Positions 50,330-59,022 of a DNA stretch of 64,000 nt are shown here, piece after piece. This DNA comes from an uncultured Lachnospiraceae bacterium (GTDB lineage Bacteria > Bacillota > Clostridia > Lachnospirales > Lachnospiraceae). Below the pieces are notes generated by a model that ran no database searches, had not been told where the DNA came from, and worked only from the letters and a program-made list of their open reading frames with translations. Position 1 is the first letter of the stretch. Every line of letters begins with the position of its first letter. The position numbers and the translations under genes were made by a program. The stretch covers positions 62,001 to 126,000 of the forward strand of contig CAJUMC010000001.1 of the NCBI GenBank assembly GCA_910587085.1. The letters run 5' to 3'.

Positions 50330-51784
50330 TTATACATCCCTCCTTTCAGAAAAAACGTATCTGTGTTTCTCTTCTGCTGCCAGACCACCTGATCCATCCC
50401 ACAGCTCATCAAACAGCTCCCAAAGTTCCCCTCCTTCCCTGCTATCCTTCGGTTCTGCCGCAAACGGCACCCTCAGACAGCGCATATCCTCAAGCTGCCC
50501 GGAAAGCTCCCTGAATTCCCGTTTCCCGGTAAAGTTCACCATTATAAACGGTTTCCTCTGCTGCCTTGAAAGCATCGCCATGCACTTCCACAGTGCTTCG
50601 CGCTCCCACACCTTCCCTCCGACAAAAAGCAGGCAGAGGTCGGCGCTCAGAAATGCCTCCAGATTCTCAGGGGTCAGCACCCCGAAATCCTCCAGCACTG
50701 CCTGATAGCCGAGCCCTTCAAGATTTTGCTTTTCCCACTGCAGACCGTAGCCCTCCCCGCCGGCGCGAAACCGGATTCCCCTGGCCTCCGCCACGGGAAT
50801 TCCCTGAAACTCGGGCAGCCTGCGGCCGGCTTTCCTTGCCGGCAGGCGAATCACTGTGTCCGATTCATTACACTCCAGATACACTGCCCTCTTCCTTTTC
50901 CGCTGTAAAAATGCAGCAAAAAGAAAGGCAAAATATGTCGCACCCACACGCCTGGTACATGCGGCAATTCCAACCGTCCTGCAGCCCTCCCAGTCTGCTC
51001 CGGCTCCGCCGGCCGCCAGCAGGGCACGCTTCATCGCGGCCGCGGAAAAATACCTCTCCTCGGGCCTGGCTCTCTGAGCTCTGCGCATCACACGCAGCAG
51101 GCGTTTTCTCTGTACCCGCGCTTTCTTTCCCCTCCTTTCCGCGCTGTGGGATAGCATAAACTCCAGCAGCCTTCCGACGGCGAAAAGATCGCTCCTCGCC
51201 TCCGCCTCACCCCGATAGCATTCCGGCGCAGCGTAGCCAGGCGTTCCTGTCAGTTCACCGGACACGAAGCCCGGCTCCGTTTGTCTCGCGCTGCCGAAAT
51301 CAATAAGATACAGCCTGTCCTGACGGACAATGAGATTATCCGGCTTGATATCGAGGTGGAGCACCGGCGGCTTTCTTCCGTGCAGATATTCGAGCAGTCC
51401 GCACAGCTGGGAGCAAAACATTATGATTTCTTCTGTCTCTGGGTAATGTGTTAGAAAATAAGAAGTTAAAGACTCCCCCGGAATATACTCCTCTATGATG
51501 CTGAAGCCGTTTTTCTGCTCCTCGATATCATAGATTTCCGGGATGCACGGATGCTGCAGCCCCTTCATAAGAACGGCTTCCCGAAGCGCTGCCTCGGCCT
51601 CGCCGCAGGCTCTGCAGACCGTTTTGATAATTCTTTTCTGCTTCAGAAGAAGGTGCTCTGCCAGACACACTCTTGTGCCGTTCTTCTCCTTCAGCACCGC
51701 TGTGATGCGATATCTCTCAGTCCAATCGGTCTTCCCCCTTTCTGCTGACAGCTTGATTTTAACGGATCTTTTCTCCGCATGCAA
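50330..51784 (-). CDS. Ser/Thr protein kinase fused to a degenerate MinD-like domain
   Basis: A 484-residue protein. Residues about 22-265 form an eukaryotic-type kinase: the conserved Lys in KRIIKTVCR, the catalytic loop VLHLDIKPDNLIV (HLD instead of HRD), LIDFGSARQT (DFG) and YAAPECYRGE (APE). The C-terminal 215 residues begin VGIAACTRRVGATYFAFLFA, a MinD/ParA-type P-loop lacking its Lys residues, and resemble the next gene. No membrane span or PASTA domain, so it is unlike PrkC. The start is TTG 51784 with only a weak site. The kinase looks catalytically complete. It may regulate the neighbouring protein; substrates unknown. Confidence 0.82.
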   Translation of the reverse strand: MHAEKRSVKIKLSAERGKTDWTERYRITAVLKEKNGTRVCLAEHLLLKQKRIIKTVCRACGEAEAALREAVLMKGLQHPCIPEIYDIEEQKNGFSIIEEYIPGESLTSYFLTHYPETEEIIMFCSQLCGLLEYLHGRKPPVLHLDIKPDNLIVRQDRLYLIDFGSARQTEPGFVSGELTGTPGYAAPECYRGEAEARSDLFAVGRLLEFMLSHSAERRGKKARVQRKRLLRVMRRAQRARPEERYFSAAAMKRALLAAGGAGADWEGCRTVGIAACTRRVGATYFAFLFAAFLQRKRKRAVYLECNESDTVIRLPARKAGRRLPEFQGIPVAEARGIRFRAGGEGYGLQWEKQNLEGLGYQAVLEDFGVLTPENLEAFLSADLCLLFVGGKVWEREALWKCMAMLSRQQRKPFIMVNFTGKREFRELSGQLEDMRCLRVPFAAEPKDSREGGELWELFDELWDGSGGLAAEEKHRYVFSERRDV

Positions 51785-51859
51785 GATAATTCGTCCGTCC
51801 GCCGTGTAGAAAATTCCATGGTAAGTTTATGAAAATTGCCTGAACTCATAAAGAAGCTG

Positions 51860-51888
51860 TTGACTTATAGACACTTTTCCTTTATACT
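51860..51888 (+). promoter_or_regulatory. Promoter of mecA
   Basis: TTGACT (51860-51865) and TATACT (51883-51888) with a 17-bp spacer, about 100 bp before the start codon. Confidence 0.75.
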
Positions 51889-51985
51889 TTGAATACACAT
51901 TAGATACCGTAACGTTTTCCCGAGTTCTTCATTTTCAGGAAACCGCTTCATACAATATAGTACCGCCCTTAAGGAGATGTGATCG

Positions 51986-52783
51986 ATGAAAATTGAAAAG
52001 ATTAGTGATACGCAGATTCGCTGTACACTGAACAAAAATGATCTTGCCGACCGACATCTGCGCATCAGCGAGCTGGCATACGGAAGCGATAAGGCAAAGG
52101 CTCTGTTCCGCGATATGATGCAGCAGGCCTCCGCCGAACTCGGATTTGACGCCGACAATATTCCTCTTATGATAGAAGCCATCCCCGTATCCGCGGACTG
52201 CCTGATTCTTGTCATCACCAAGGTGGAGGACCCGGACGAGCTGGACACCCGTTTCTCCAGTTTTACACCTGCCCGCGACGAGGAGGAGGACAGCGATTCG
52301 CCGGATCTTCCGGAGGATGCAACGGCGGATCAGATTCTTCAGTATTTTGAACAGATGGGAGATCTCCTCGCGGATCGTCTTCCGTTCCTGGGTGAACTGA
52401 AGCAGCGCGCGCTGGAGGCCGTACAGAGCAAAAACGGCACAAAGGAAACCCCTGAATTCCGGAAGCTCTCGCCGGAGGAGCTGGCAAAACAGCTCGCCCG
52501 CGCATTCCGTTTTTCCAGCCTCAGCGAAGTCACGTCGCTCGCCGCCGTTATCGCTCCTTTTTACCGGGGCAGCAATACCCTTTACAAAAACCCGCTTGAT
52601 TCGTCCTATCATCTTGTTCTTCACATTTCGGAACACAAGCCGGTGGACTACAACAAGGTATGCAATATTGCTTCCGAATACGGTTCGCAGGAGCATTTCA
52701 GCGATGCTTCCGCCGCATACTTCGAGGAGCATTATGAATGCATCGTAAAGGATCGCGCCGTACAGATGCTGGAACGTCTGTAA
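51986..52783 (+). CDS. mecA: ClpC adaptor protein MecA
   Basis: A 265-residue adaptor that presents substrates to ClpC-type proteases. MKIEKISDTQIRCTLNKNDL and DRHLRISELAYGSDKAKALF match the N-terminal substrate-binding part; FSSLSEVTSLAAVI and the C-terminal YKNPLDSSYHLVLH match the ClpC-binding domain. The acidic central linker (ARDEEEDSDSPDLPEDA) is usual for the family. AAGGAG lies upstream of the ATG, and a consensus promoter precedes it. In Firmicutes MecA controls competence and stress regulators; targets in this organism are unknown. It is followed by a convergent DUF1858 gene. Confidence 0.93.
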   Translation: MKIEKISDTQIRCTLNKNDLADRHLRISELAYGSDKAKALFRDMMQQASAELGFDADNIPLMIEAIPVSADCLILVITKVEDPDELDTRFSSFTPARDEEEDSDSPDLPEDATADQILQYFEQMGDLLADRLPFLGELKQRALEAVQSKNGTKETPEFRKLSPEELAKQLARAFRFSSLSEVTSLAAVIAPFYRGSNTLYKNPLDSSYHLVLHISEHKPVDYNKVCNIASEYGSQEHFSDASAAYFEEHYECIVKDRAVQMLERL

Positions 52784-52950
52784 ACCGGAAATTATCTTTT
52801 TCAAAACAAAACCGGCAATATCGAGCCTCACCGCAGGCCGATACGCCGGTCTTTTTATACGCCGATTTCCAGCGGCACGCTTTTATGCACCGCGAGGCAG
52901 AGCACTCCGCTCCGGCCTGATCAGGAAAATGCCGTTTTTTCTGCTGCGGC

Positions 52951-53151
52951 TTACTCCGCCTCCAGGAATTTGTTGATATCCTCCGCCAGCTTGTCCGCAT
53001 CAATTCCATGCACAAACGCCGCCTCCGCAAGGCTCTCGCCCTGGGCTGACGGACATCCGATACAGTGCATCCCCGCCTCGACCAGCAGCGGTACAATATT
53101 CTGATCAAGCTGGATAATCTGAGCAATCGTCATATCTTTTGTTACCTTCAT
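52951..53151 (-). CDS. DUF1858-domain protein (redox disulfide type)
   Basis: A 66-residue soluble protein. The start MKVTKDMTIAQIIQLDQNIV and AGMHCIGCPSAQGESLAEAA are the DUF1858/TIGR03980 signature, in which the CxxC is presumably redox-active and homologues occur next to hybrid cluster protein or as partners of ferredoxin-type proteins. The ATG at 53151 has AAAGGAG six bases upstream; the frame extends upstream to 53220 without a better site. The divergent gene 285 bp away encodes a ferredoxin, so a redox pairing is possible but unproved. Confidence 0.88.
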   Translation of the reverse strand: MKVTKDMTIAQIIQLDQNIVPLLVEAGMHCIGCPSAQGESLAEAAFVHGIDADKLAEDINKFLEAE

Positions 53152-53435
53152 CCTGCACTCCTTTCCCGTATACCGCGGAACTTCCCGCAGTATCGCATCC
53201 TCATTTTTTCGGATCCGCAATCACTGCATTGATCGTAACGATTATATAGTATCCGGCGTTTTTCGTCAAGCTATACGAAAAGCTGCTTCGCACATACCGG
53301 AAAATTTTTTCGAAAGCTATAAATGCGCCCGGAAAAGCCCGTACAAAATTTTTGCTGAACCCGCATAAATTTCTACTTGTATTATCCGGCATTTTGGAGT
53401 AAAATTAAGAAAATAATCAAAGGAGGTACATTCCG

Positions 53436-53606
53436 ATGGCATATAAAATCAATGACGGCTGCGTAAGCTGCGGCGCATGCGCTGCACAGTGCCCTGCAAA
53501 TGCAATTTCTGAGGGTGCAAGCCATTATGAGATTGATCCGGACGCATGTCTCGAGTGCGGCGCATGTGCCGCTGCCTGCCCGACAGGTTCCATTGAGGAG
53601 CCGTAA
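53436..53606 (+). CDS. 2[4Fe-4S] ferredoxin
   Basis: A 56-residue clostridial-type ferredoxin. Two CxxCxxCxxxC clusters are visible: GCVSCGACAAQCPANAI and CLECGACAAACPTGSIEEP. It carries electrons at low potential for fermentation and hydrogenase or reductase reactions. AAAGGAGG lies nine bases before the ATG at 53436, and a strong terminator follows at 53640. It is too short for most gene callers' thresholds, but both clusters and the ribosome binding site make it certain. It is divergent from the DUF1858 gene. Confidence 0.97.
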   Translation: MAYKINDGCVSCGACAAQCPANAISEGASHYEIDPDACLECGACAAACPTGSIEEP

Positions 53607-53639
53607 GAACAGGCTTACATAGCGTGCGATTCATCGTAC

Positions 53640-53674
53640 AAAACGGGAAGTTCCGGCTGAGGACTTCCCGTTTT
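53640..53674 (+). terminator. Terminator of the ferredoxin gene
   Basis: A 12-bp perfect stem AAAACGGGAAGT/ACTTCCCGTTTT with an 11-base loop, 33 bp after the ferredoxin stop. The AAAA/TTTT flanks make it bidirectional in principle. Confidence 0.88.
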
Positions 53675-53797
53675 GAATTTCTACGTTTTGAACGGCTCAT
53701 AGAGGATATGAAACAGGCGCAAAAGGCAGAAAATGCCTTAGCATGGGCGGGAAGAATAAATCGCATAACAGGAGTGTGCGGGGGAGATTGTAAATAA
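53675..53797 (+). pseudogene. Possible gene-end remnant (TnpV-like)
   Basis: A short frame reads RLIEDMKQAQKAENALAWAG and then RINRITGVCGGDCK before a TAA at 53795-53797. The helix pattern and the 'AWxGRxN' stretch recall the C-terminus of TnpV-type small transposon proteins, but the match is weak and short. No start with ribosome binding site gives a full-length protein. It sits at the left edge of the AT-rich island and may mark an old insertion point. Confidence 0.2.
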
Positions 53798-53861
53798 TGA
53801 ACTAATTTGCTGCTAAAGAGAACACAGACAGAGATTTTTACATTATCTCTGCCTGTGTTTT

Positions 53862-55151
53862 TTAGATGATTGCAGATCCCAACTCCTTTTCTAACACATC
53901 GGCGAATCGCTGGATTGCAGACCCAAGGGTTTCTGCGTAGTTGAAAATCTCCGAATTGTTACGATATGCCATCGGATTTTTACGAATTTCCAAGGCTACC
54001 TCTAATGCATCGGCAACAGGACATAAATTGTTATTTAATACCCATTGTGCTGCATCTGTTTTAGAAGTTACCGTTCCGTTTCGGAGTGTGTAAAGCCCCC
54101 TGGCAATATCGAAAAGCCAACCGAAAGAATAAAAACTTCGATCCGTCGTCTGTGCATACTTCCGGATGCTCTCATAATGCTTTTTTACATCATTATAGAG
54201 ATCGGCATATTTCGGCATCTTAAATTGGTCACGGACATCTACACCATACAGCAATTGCCCGTTTTGCAGCAACTCGGTCATGCAAAAACTGTCTAATTGA
54301 TATATATCCGTAATTCGCTGACCGCTGGTTCCCCAGTAAACCACACAATTAGATTCTTGGGAAATGAATGCGGATAGTGTAAGCATCCCTCCTTCAAATG
54401 AGCGGTAATAGGGATTGCCCGCTTCATTTTCTGATAGTTTCTGCCGCAGCATTACAAGTTCTTGAGCTTGTGACTGTGATATGCACTTCTGTGTTAGCAC
54501 AAGAATGTCAATATCACTCCATCCTAATCTGAAATCATTCAGAACAGAAGAACCATATAGATAAATTGAGGGCTGATTATCTGCAAGAACTTTGTTGATT
54601 ACAGAAGTCATGCAATCGATGGCTTTTTGTCGAAAATACCATTCTTTGGTAATCAATAATTCGATAATTCTGTTTTCTTGCCGATATCTTGTAAAACCAG
54701 CAGATAGATGTGTTTGCAGTGCAGCGCTCCGTTCCTCTTCAAACTCATTATGAACGGCTTCTGCGCCAATTTTTTCAAAAGCGTATTGTAACAGAAGCCG
54801 TAAGGCTGCTACCGCATAGCCCTTTCCACGATATTTCGCTTCTAAAACTATACCCATCTCATACCAACCAGCATCCACATTCCTGTGAACATTGACTTCC
54901 CCAATAAATTCGCCATCGGATTCTCGGACTATGTAAGCATAAAAGCGATGAGGTTCTTGTCCAATAAAATGGTTGTACCAATCTGCCCACTTCTTTTTGG
55001 GAAAATCAATGCACCCGGTTGCTTTATCATAGTCATTGAAATTCAAGTCATAGTCCTTGTTGTAACTCATTGTATCAGGATCCTGCATGATTTTCTGACG
55101 ATACCAAAGCTCCTCATAAGCTGGAATGTGTAAATACAATGACTCTTTCAT
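53862..55151 (-). CDS. GNAT acetyltransferase / nucleotidyltransferase fusion
   Basis: A 429-residue bidomain protein. Residues 1-165 are a GNAT N-acetyltransferase: GWYEMGIVLEAKYRGKGYAV with the acetyl-CoA loop RGKGYA, and a preceding GEFIGEVNVHRN. Residues 170-429 are an AadA/ANT-like nucleotidyltransferase: LYGSSVLNDFRLGWSDIDIL holds the GS...DxD active site, followed by a helical C-terminal domain. Two antibiotic-modifying-type activities on one chain resemble bifunctional aminoglycoside resistance enzymes, but no substrate can be read from sequence. ATG 55151 follows TAGGAGG. Codon usage and AT content differ from neighbours, and it lies in an island without phage or transposase genes; acquisition is likely. 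Confidence 0.82.
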   Translation of the reverse strand: MKESLYLHIPAYEELWYRQKIMQDPDTMSYNKDYDLNFNDYDKATGCIDFPKKKWADWYNHFIGQEPHRFYAYIVRESDGEFIGEVNVHRNVDAGWYEMGIVLEAKYRGKGYAVAALRLLLQYAFEKIGAEAVHNEFEEERSAALQTHLSAGFTRYRQENRIIELLITKEWYFRQKAIDCMTSVINKVLADNQPSIYLYGSSVLNDFRLGWSDIDILVLTQKCISQSQAQELVMLRQKLSENEAGNPYYRSFEGGMLTLSAFISQESNCVVYWGTSGQRITDIYQLDSFCMTELLQNGQLLYGVDVRDQFKMPKYADLYNDVKKHYESIRKYAQTTDRSFYSFGWLFDIARGLYTLRNGTVTSKTDAAQWVLNNNLCPVADALEVALEIRKNPMAYRNNSEIFNYAETLGSAIQRFADVLEKELGSAII

Positions 55152-56192
55152 AAAACCTCCTAAAGGAATAACATTTTTCATATGATTGGGCTTATATGGA
55201 ACATATCGTGTTTGGGATAAAATGAATGAGATTCAAATATATTTTTCCCGCCCAAATGAACAAGAATTGCTGTTTTACCTTACATACGATTCATAATTTC
55301 ACCTTCACAGAACTATGGAGACATTGTATCACATATATTTGAATATTTGTCCCAAAGGTATAAAATCCGTTCCATGCTTTGAAACTCGAAATATATATAT
55401 ATATGAAATGCAAAATGGCAGGCAATTCGGAATGGATGGAATAGACAAAAGCACTGTCATTTGCTCAGACTCCTTTCAAGGTTGCTTTTATTAAATTCCT
55501 GCAAATCAAGTATATCACATTCTCTCACAACAATCCATCCCCTCCTTGGGGACAAAATGTCTCGAAGTACAGTCGCTTAATATCAGTATTTACAGAATAA
55601 ATAGAGCATAAATTATATAAATATATTATTCTCTGCCGAACATGTCCGGAGCTTCTTGATACAAGCGGGGTTGAAACGGCTAAACGGCAACAGTCCAGCC
55701 GTGGAAAATAAGCGGTCTTACAGCGCGTTCAACCCTGTCCCATGAATGGAAAAGGCGTGGGAGGGGGACGGCAGCTTTGATACATTTTGTCTCGAAGTTG
55801 CTATAGCGATAATTTAACTTTGCGGGTGAAATGGCCGGGGTCCATTGGGGGCCGCCTTGATAACCTAAACAGGGCGGCCCCCAATGGACCCCGGCTATAT
55901 CGCGCAAAAAAGCCGCCCCATTTTCAAGGATGACTTTCTGCGTAATATGATAGTTTCAATCTATTTTCCTGTATTTTCGTTAAAAACATTATGTTTTGAG
56001 TTCCTAATAAGAGTTATCATATGTATAAAATACTCTGTATTAAAATTTTCTGTATTAAAATTCTCCGAATAAAATTTTTTCATTCTGAAATTTTTTCACC
56101 GCCGCTTTCCGCTTGCAAAACCCGAGAAATAAAACCCGGGAAATCCGGTTTTTCCGGCATGTCTCCGGACTCTCTCTCTGAACTTCTGCCTC
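55152..56192. other. AT-rich non-coding stretch with inverted and direct repeats
   Basis: No convincing gene lies in this kilobase. It holds an alternating AT run near 55391-55406 and an 11-bp direct repeat TGTCTCGAAGT (55558-55568 and 55788-55798) bounding a 230-bp segment. Inside that segment an RNA-like fold is possible (GGGTTGAA at 55668-55675 with TTCAACCC at 55728-55735, inner stem CGGCT/AGCCG). A 23-bp perfect inverted repeat lies just beyond it. Confidence 0.6.
55834..55895. repeat. 23-bp perfect inverted repeat
   Basis: The 23-base arms at 55834-55856 and 55873-55895 are perfectly complementary and GC-rich (start GCCGGGGTCCATTGGGGGCC) around a 16-base loop, within otherwise AT-rich DNA. 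The hairpin would be very stable in either strand. Confidence 0.92.
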
Positions 56193-57008
56193 TCAGATTC
56201 TCACTTTTCCGTTTTTCCGGAAAAACTTACTCTTTCTTCGACCGCCCGAGCACTCTCTTGCAACGGCAGCCTGCTTCTGTCCCTGCTGATACTCCCGCAG
56301 CACTCTGTCCAGCTGCTTAAAATGCTCCTCCGCCAGCTGCTCCTTCCTTTTCATCTGATACGCGAACTCGTGCGATACGGATTCGGTTATACTCCCGGTC
56401 AGCTGTTTGTTGTTCTCCTGCATCGCCTCCATAATGATTTCATTCATTATGCTGCGAAAACGCTGCATTTTATCCTCCTGCTGCAGCACACCTTCTGCCG
56501 CCGGCCTGGAAAGCTCCGCCCTTTCTGCTGGCTCCTCGCCGGACGAACGATTCTCCGCCGCTAAAGCGCTTTCTGCGGAAAACGGCTTCTTCCTGGCGCC
56601 GGAAACCGCGGAACCGGCCTGCGATTCCGTTCCCGCCTGCTCCTCCGAAGGCTCCTCAGCGGCCGCCGCACCGCACTCTCTCAGCTCCTGTTCCCGCTGC
56701 AGACGCAGCTCCTCCTGGCTGACCGCCAGATCCAGCCGATCGCGCAGCTCCAGCAGTCTTCTCGTCTCCAGCTTTTTCACCCTGGTGATCTCCGGGAGAA
56801 GAATCCGGATGGATTTGAGCTGAAATCCCTTTTCCTTAAGGTATTTCACTCCGCTCATCATCTCGATATCCTCCTCGCGGTAATATCTGTGTCCCATCTC
56901 GTTTCTCGGGATATCGACCGCAAGCTCCTCCTCCCAGTAGCGGAGCACATGCGGCTCCACATCAATTTTTTTCGCAGCATCCGAAATCATATAACGCAGC
57001 ACTTCCAT
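56193..57008 (-). CDS. MerR-family transcriptional regulator with coiled-coil tail
   Basis: A 271-residue protein. The N-terminal MerR helix-turn-helix is YMISDAAKKIDVEPHVLRYW with RNEMGHRYYREEDIEMM. A low-complexity Ala/Glu/Ser linker (about residues 110-175) is followed by a helical C-terminal region (QRFRSIMNEIIMEAMQENNK) and a basic end (GGRRKSKFFRKNGKVRI). No metal or drug-binding Cys set is seen, so it is not a metal sensor; the tail may oligomerise. ATG 57008 follows GGAGG by six bases. It lies just after dnaB on the same strand, a position conserved in several Lachnospiraceae as I recall. Target unknown. Confidence 0.87.
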   Translation of the reverse strand: MEVLRYMISDAAKKIDVEPHVLRYWEEELAVDIPRNEMGHRYYREEDIEMMSGVKYLKEKGFQLKSIRILLPEITRVKKLETRRLLELRDRLDLAVSQEELRLQREQELRECGAAAAEEPSEEQAGTESQAGSAVSGARKKPFSAESALAAENRSSGEEPAERAELSRPAAEGVLQQEDKMQRFRSIMNEIIMEAMQENNKQLTGSITESVSHEFAYQMKRKEQLAEEHFKQLDRVLREYQQGQKQAAVARECSGGRRKSKFFRKNGKVRI

Positions 57009-57171
57009 GGACAACCTCCAGAATAATATTCATGGCTCAGTTATGTAAAATTTTACCATTTCATATTTATTCTAACATTGCTTGTCCATTTTTCAAGCAT
57101 TTCCCCGCTCTTTGCACTAAAAACGGTCGACAGGAGCCTGTATATTGCGGGATATTTCCGCAGTCTCCCCC

Positions 57172-58509
57172 TTATCCCTGACTTCTTTCGAGGTTTACAA
57201 ACTTCATGCACTGATCCTGCCATGCCAGCTCGACGGTTCCGGTCGGACCGTTTCTCTGTTTTCCGATTATAATTTCCGTGATGCCCGCCCGCTCGGATTC
57301 CTTGTTGTAATACTCGTCGCGGTATATAAACATAACCACGTCCGCGTCCTGCTCGATCGCTCCGGACTCGCGCAGGTCGGAAAGCATCGGACGCTTGTCC
57401 GGCCGCTGTTCCACCGCGCGGCTGAGCTGCGACAGCGCGATAACCGGGCAGTTAATCTCCCGTGCCAGCGCCTTGAGCGACCGCGAAATATCGGAAATTT
57501 CCTGCTGGCGCGACTCGGTTCGGCCAGAACCCGTCATCAGCTGCAGATAGTCGATGATCACCAGCCCCAGCCGGTGTTCCAGCTTGAATTTCCTGCATTT
57601 GGAACGCAGTTCCATCACGGAAATTCCCGGCGTATCGTCGATAATCAGCCCGGACTCTCCGATAATGCGCGCACTCTCCATCAAATTTGCCCAGTCCGAA
57701 TCGTTCAGATCACCGGTGCGGATCTGCTGCGCATTCACGCGGGATTCCATGGCAAGCATACGGTTGACCAGCTGATTTTTCGACATCTCCAGGCTGAAAA
57801 TGGCGGTAGTAATTTTATTTCTCACTGCCACATGCTCGGCAATGTTAAGTACAAACGCGGTTTTTCCCATGGAAGGACGCGCCGCAATCAGAATCAGATC
57901 CGACGGCTGCAGCCCCGCCGTTTTATAATCCAGATCGTAAAAGCCTGTCGCAATACCGGTCACACTGCCCTTGTTGCGCGATGCTGCCTCAATATTGTCC
58001 AGCGACTGTATCACAATATCTCTTATGCTGACAAAATCGCCCGTCCCCCGCTTCTGCACGATCTCAAAGACCTTTTTCTCCGACTGCTCCAGAATAATGT
58101 CCAGCTTTTCCTTGTCGAGATAGCATTCGTTGGCAATGGATTCCGTCACCCGGATCAGAGAGCGCAGCACCGACTTCTCCCGGACAATGCCGGCATAATA
58201 ACGGATATTGGCGGAGGTCGGAACCGCCTTGACCAGATCGCCCAAAAACTCAATGCTGTAGAGCTCCTGAGGCACATCCTTTTCCTTGAGCTTATCGCGC
58301 AGCGTTACCAGATCCACCGGCTTTGCCTCCGCGGACAGCTCGTTGATGGCCTCAAACAGAATACCGTACTGCTTCCCGTAAAAATCCTCCGCAACAAGCA
58401 GCTCGGAGGCGGCCAGCACCGCCTCGCTGTCCATAATCATGGACCCGATCACGGACTGTTCCGCCTCCTGACTGTGCGGCAGTACCTTTTTAATCAATGC
58501 CTCATCCAT
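57172..58509 (-). CDS. dnaB: Replicative DNA helicase
   Basis: The hexameric helicase that unwinds the replication fork. The 445 residues comprise an N-terminal helical domain (LPHSQEAEQSVIGSMIMDSE) and a RecA-like C-terminal ATPase with Walker A IAARPSMGKTAFVLNI, Walker B LGLVIIDYLQLMTG, and LSQLSRAVEQRPDKRPMLSD ahead of the DVVMFIYRDEYY motif. No intein is present. ATG 58509 has AGGAGG upstream. It follows rplI and gdpP in the conserved Firmicutes order gdpP-rplI-dnaB. Confidence 0.97.
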   Translation of the reverse strand: MDEALIKKVLPHSQEAEQSVIGSMIMDSEAVLAASELLVAEDFYGKQYGILFEAINELSAEAKPVDLVTLRDKLKEKDVPQELYSIEFLGDLVKAVPTSANIRYYAGIVREKSVLRSLIRVTESIANECYLDKEKLDIILEQSEKKVFEIVQKRGTGDFVSIRDIVIQSLDNIEAASRNKGSVTGIATGFYDLDYKTAGLQPSDLILIAARPSMGKTAFVLNIAEHVAVRNKITTAIFSLEMSKNQLVNRMLAMESRVNAQQIRTGDLNDSDWANLMESARIIGESGLIIDDTPGISVMELRSKCRKFKLEHRLGLVIIDYLQLMTGSGRTESRQQEISDISRSLKALAREINCPVIALSQLSRAVEQRPDKRPMLSDLRESGAIEQDADVVMFIYRDEYYNKESERAGITEIIIGKQRNGPTGTVELAWQDQCMKFVNLERSQG

Positions 58510-58572
58510 TGAAGCGCCTCCTCCTGCGCCTTAAACGGCATTTCAAGCCGGCATGCGCCCTTTTACCGCAGC

Positions 58573-59019
58573 CTACAGTTCATCCACCTTCACCTTCAGC
58601 TCCGCTGTAACCTTCGGATGAAGCTTCACCGGCACGGTGAAGGTACCGAGATTTTTCAGCGGCTCCGCCAGAACAAGCTTCTTTTTGTCAATCTCCAGCG
58701 AAAGCTGATCCCTGAGCGCCTGCGCAATCTCCTTTGTTGAAACGGAACCGAAGGTTCTTCCGCCCTCGCCCGTCTTAACCCGCAGCGTAATGCTCTTCTC
58801 GGCAATCGAAGCCGCAAGCGCCTGCGCCTCCTCCAGCAGTTCCTGCGCCCGCTTTGCCTCAGCCGCTTTCTGAAGCTTCAGATCGTTCAGATTTTTCGGA
58901 GTGGCCTCCAGCCCGAGCTTTTTCGGCAAAATGAAATTCCGCGCGTAGCCGTCGCTGACCTTTACAATATCTCCCTTTTTTCCGTGTCCCTTCACGTCCG
59001 CTGTTAAAATAACTTCCAT
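58573..59019 (-). CDS. rplI: 50S ribosomal protein L9
   Basis: Large-subunit protein of 148 residues, the normal length. The N-terminal domain reads [20 protein letters not shown] and [18 protein letters not shown], and the C-terminal domain [19 protein letters not shown] long helix links the two. It lies three bases after gdpP and 63 bp before dnaB, with which it forms an operon. Confidence 0.97.
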   Translation of the reverse strand: MEVILTADVKGHGKKGDIVKVSDGYARNFILPKKLGLEATPKNLNDLKLQKAAEAKRAQELLEEAQALAASIAEKSITLRVKTGEGGRTFGSVSTKEIAQALRDQLSLEIDKKKLVLAEPLKNLGTFTVPVKLHPKVTAELKVKVDEL

Positions 59020-59022
59020 AAT

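Noticed and set aside
53624..53707. Longer coding frame starting at GTG 53624
   Set aside because: It would read through the ferredoxin terminator stem; the apparent coding there is the hairpin sequence.
55680..55907. 75-codon minus-strand frame through the inverted repeat
   Set aside because: It is formed by the repeat itself and has no upstream site; it is not a gene in my view.
57145..58512. Long plus-strand open frame opposite dnaB
   Set aside because: It is antisense to a certain gene and shows no family motifs. The same applies to the frame at 59125-60480 opposite gdpP.
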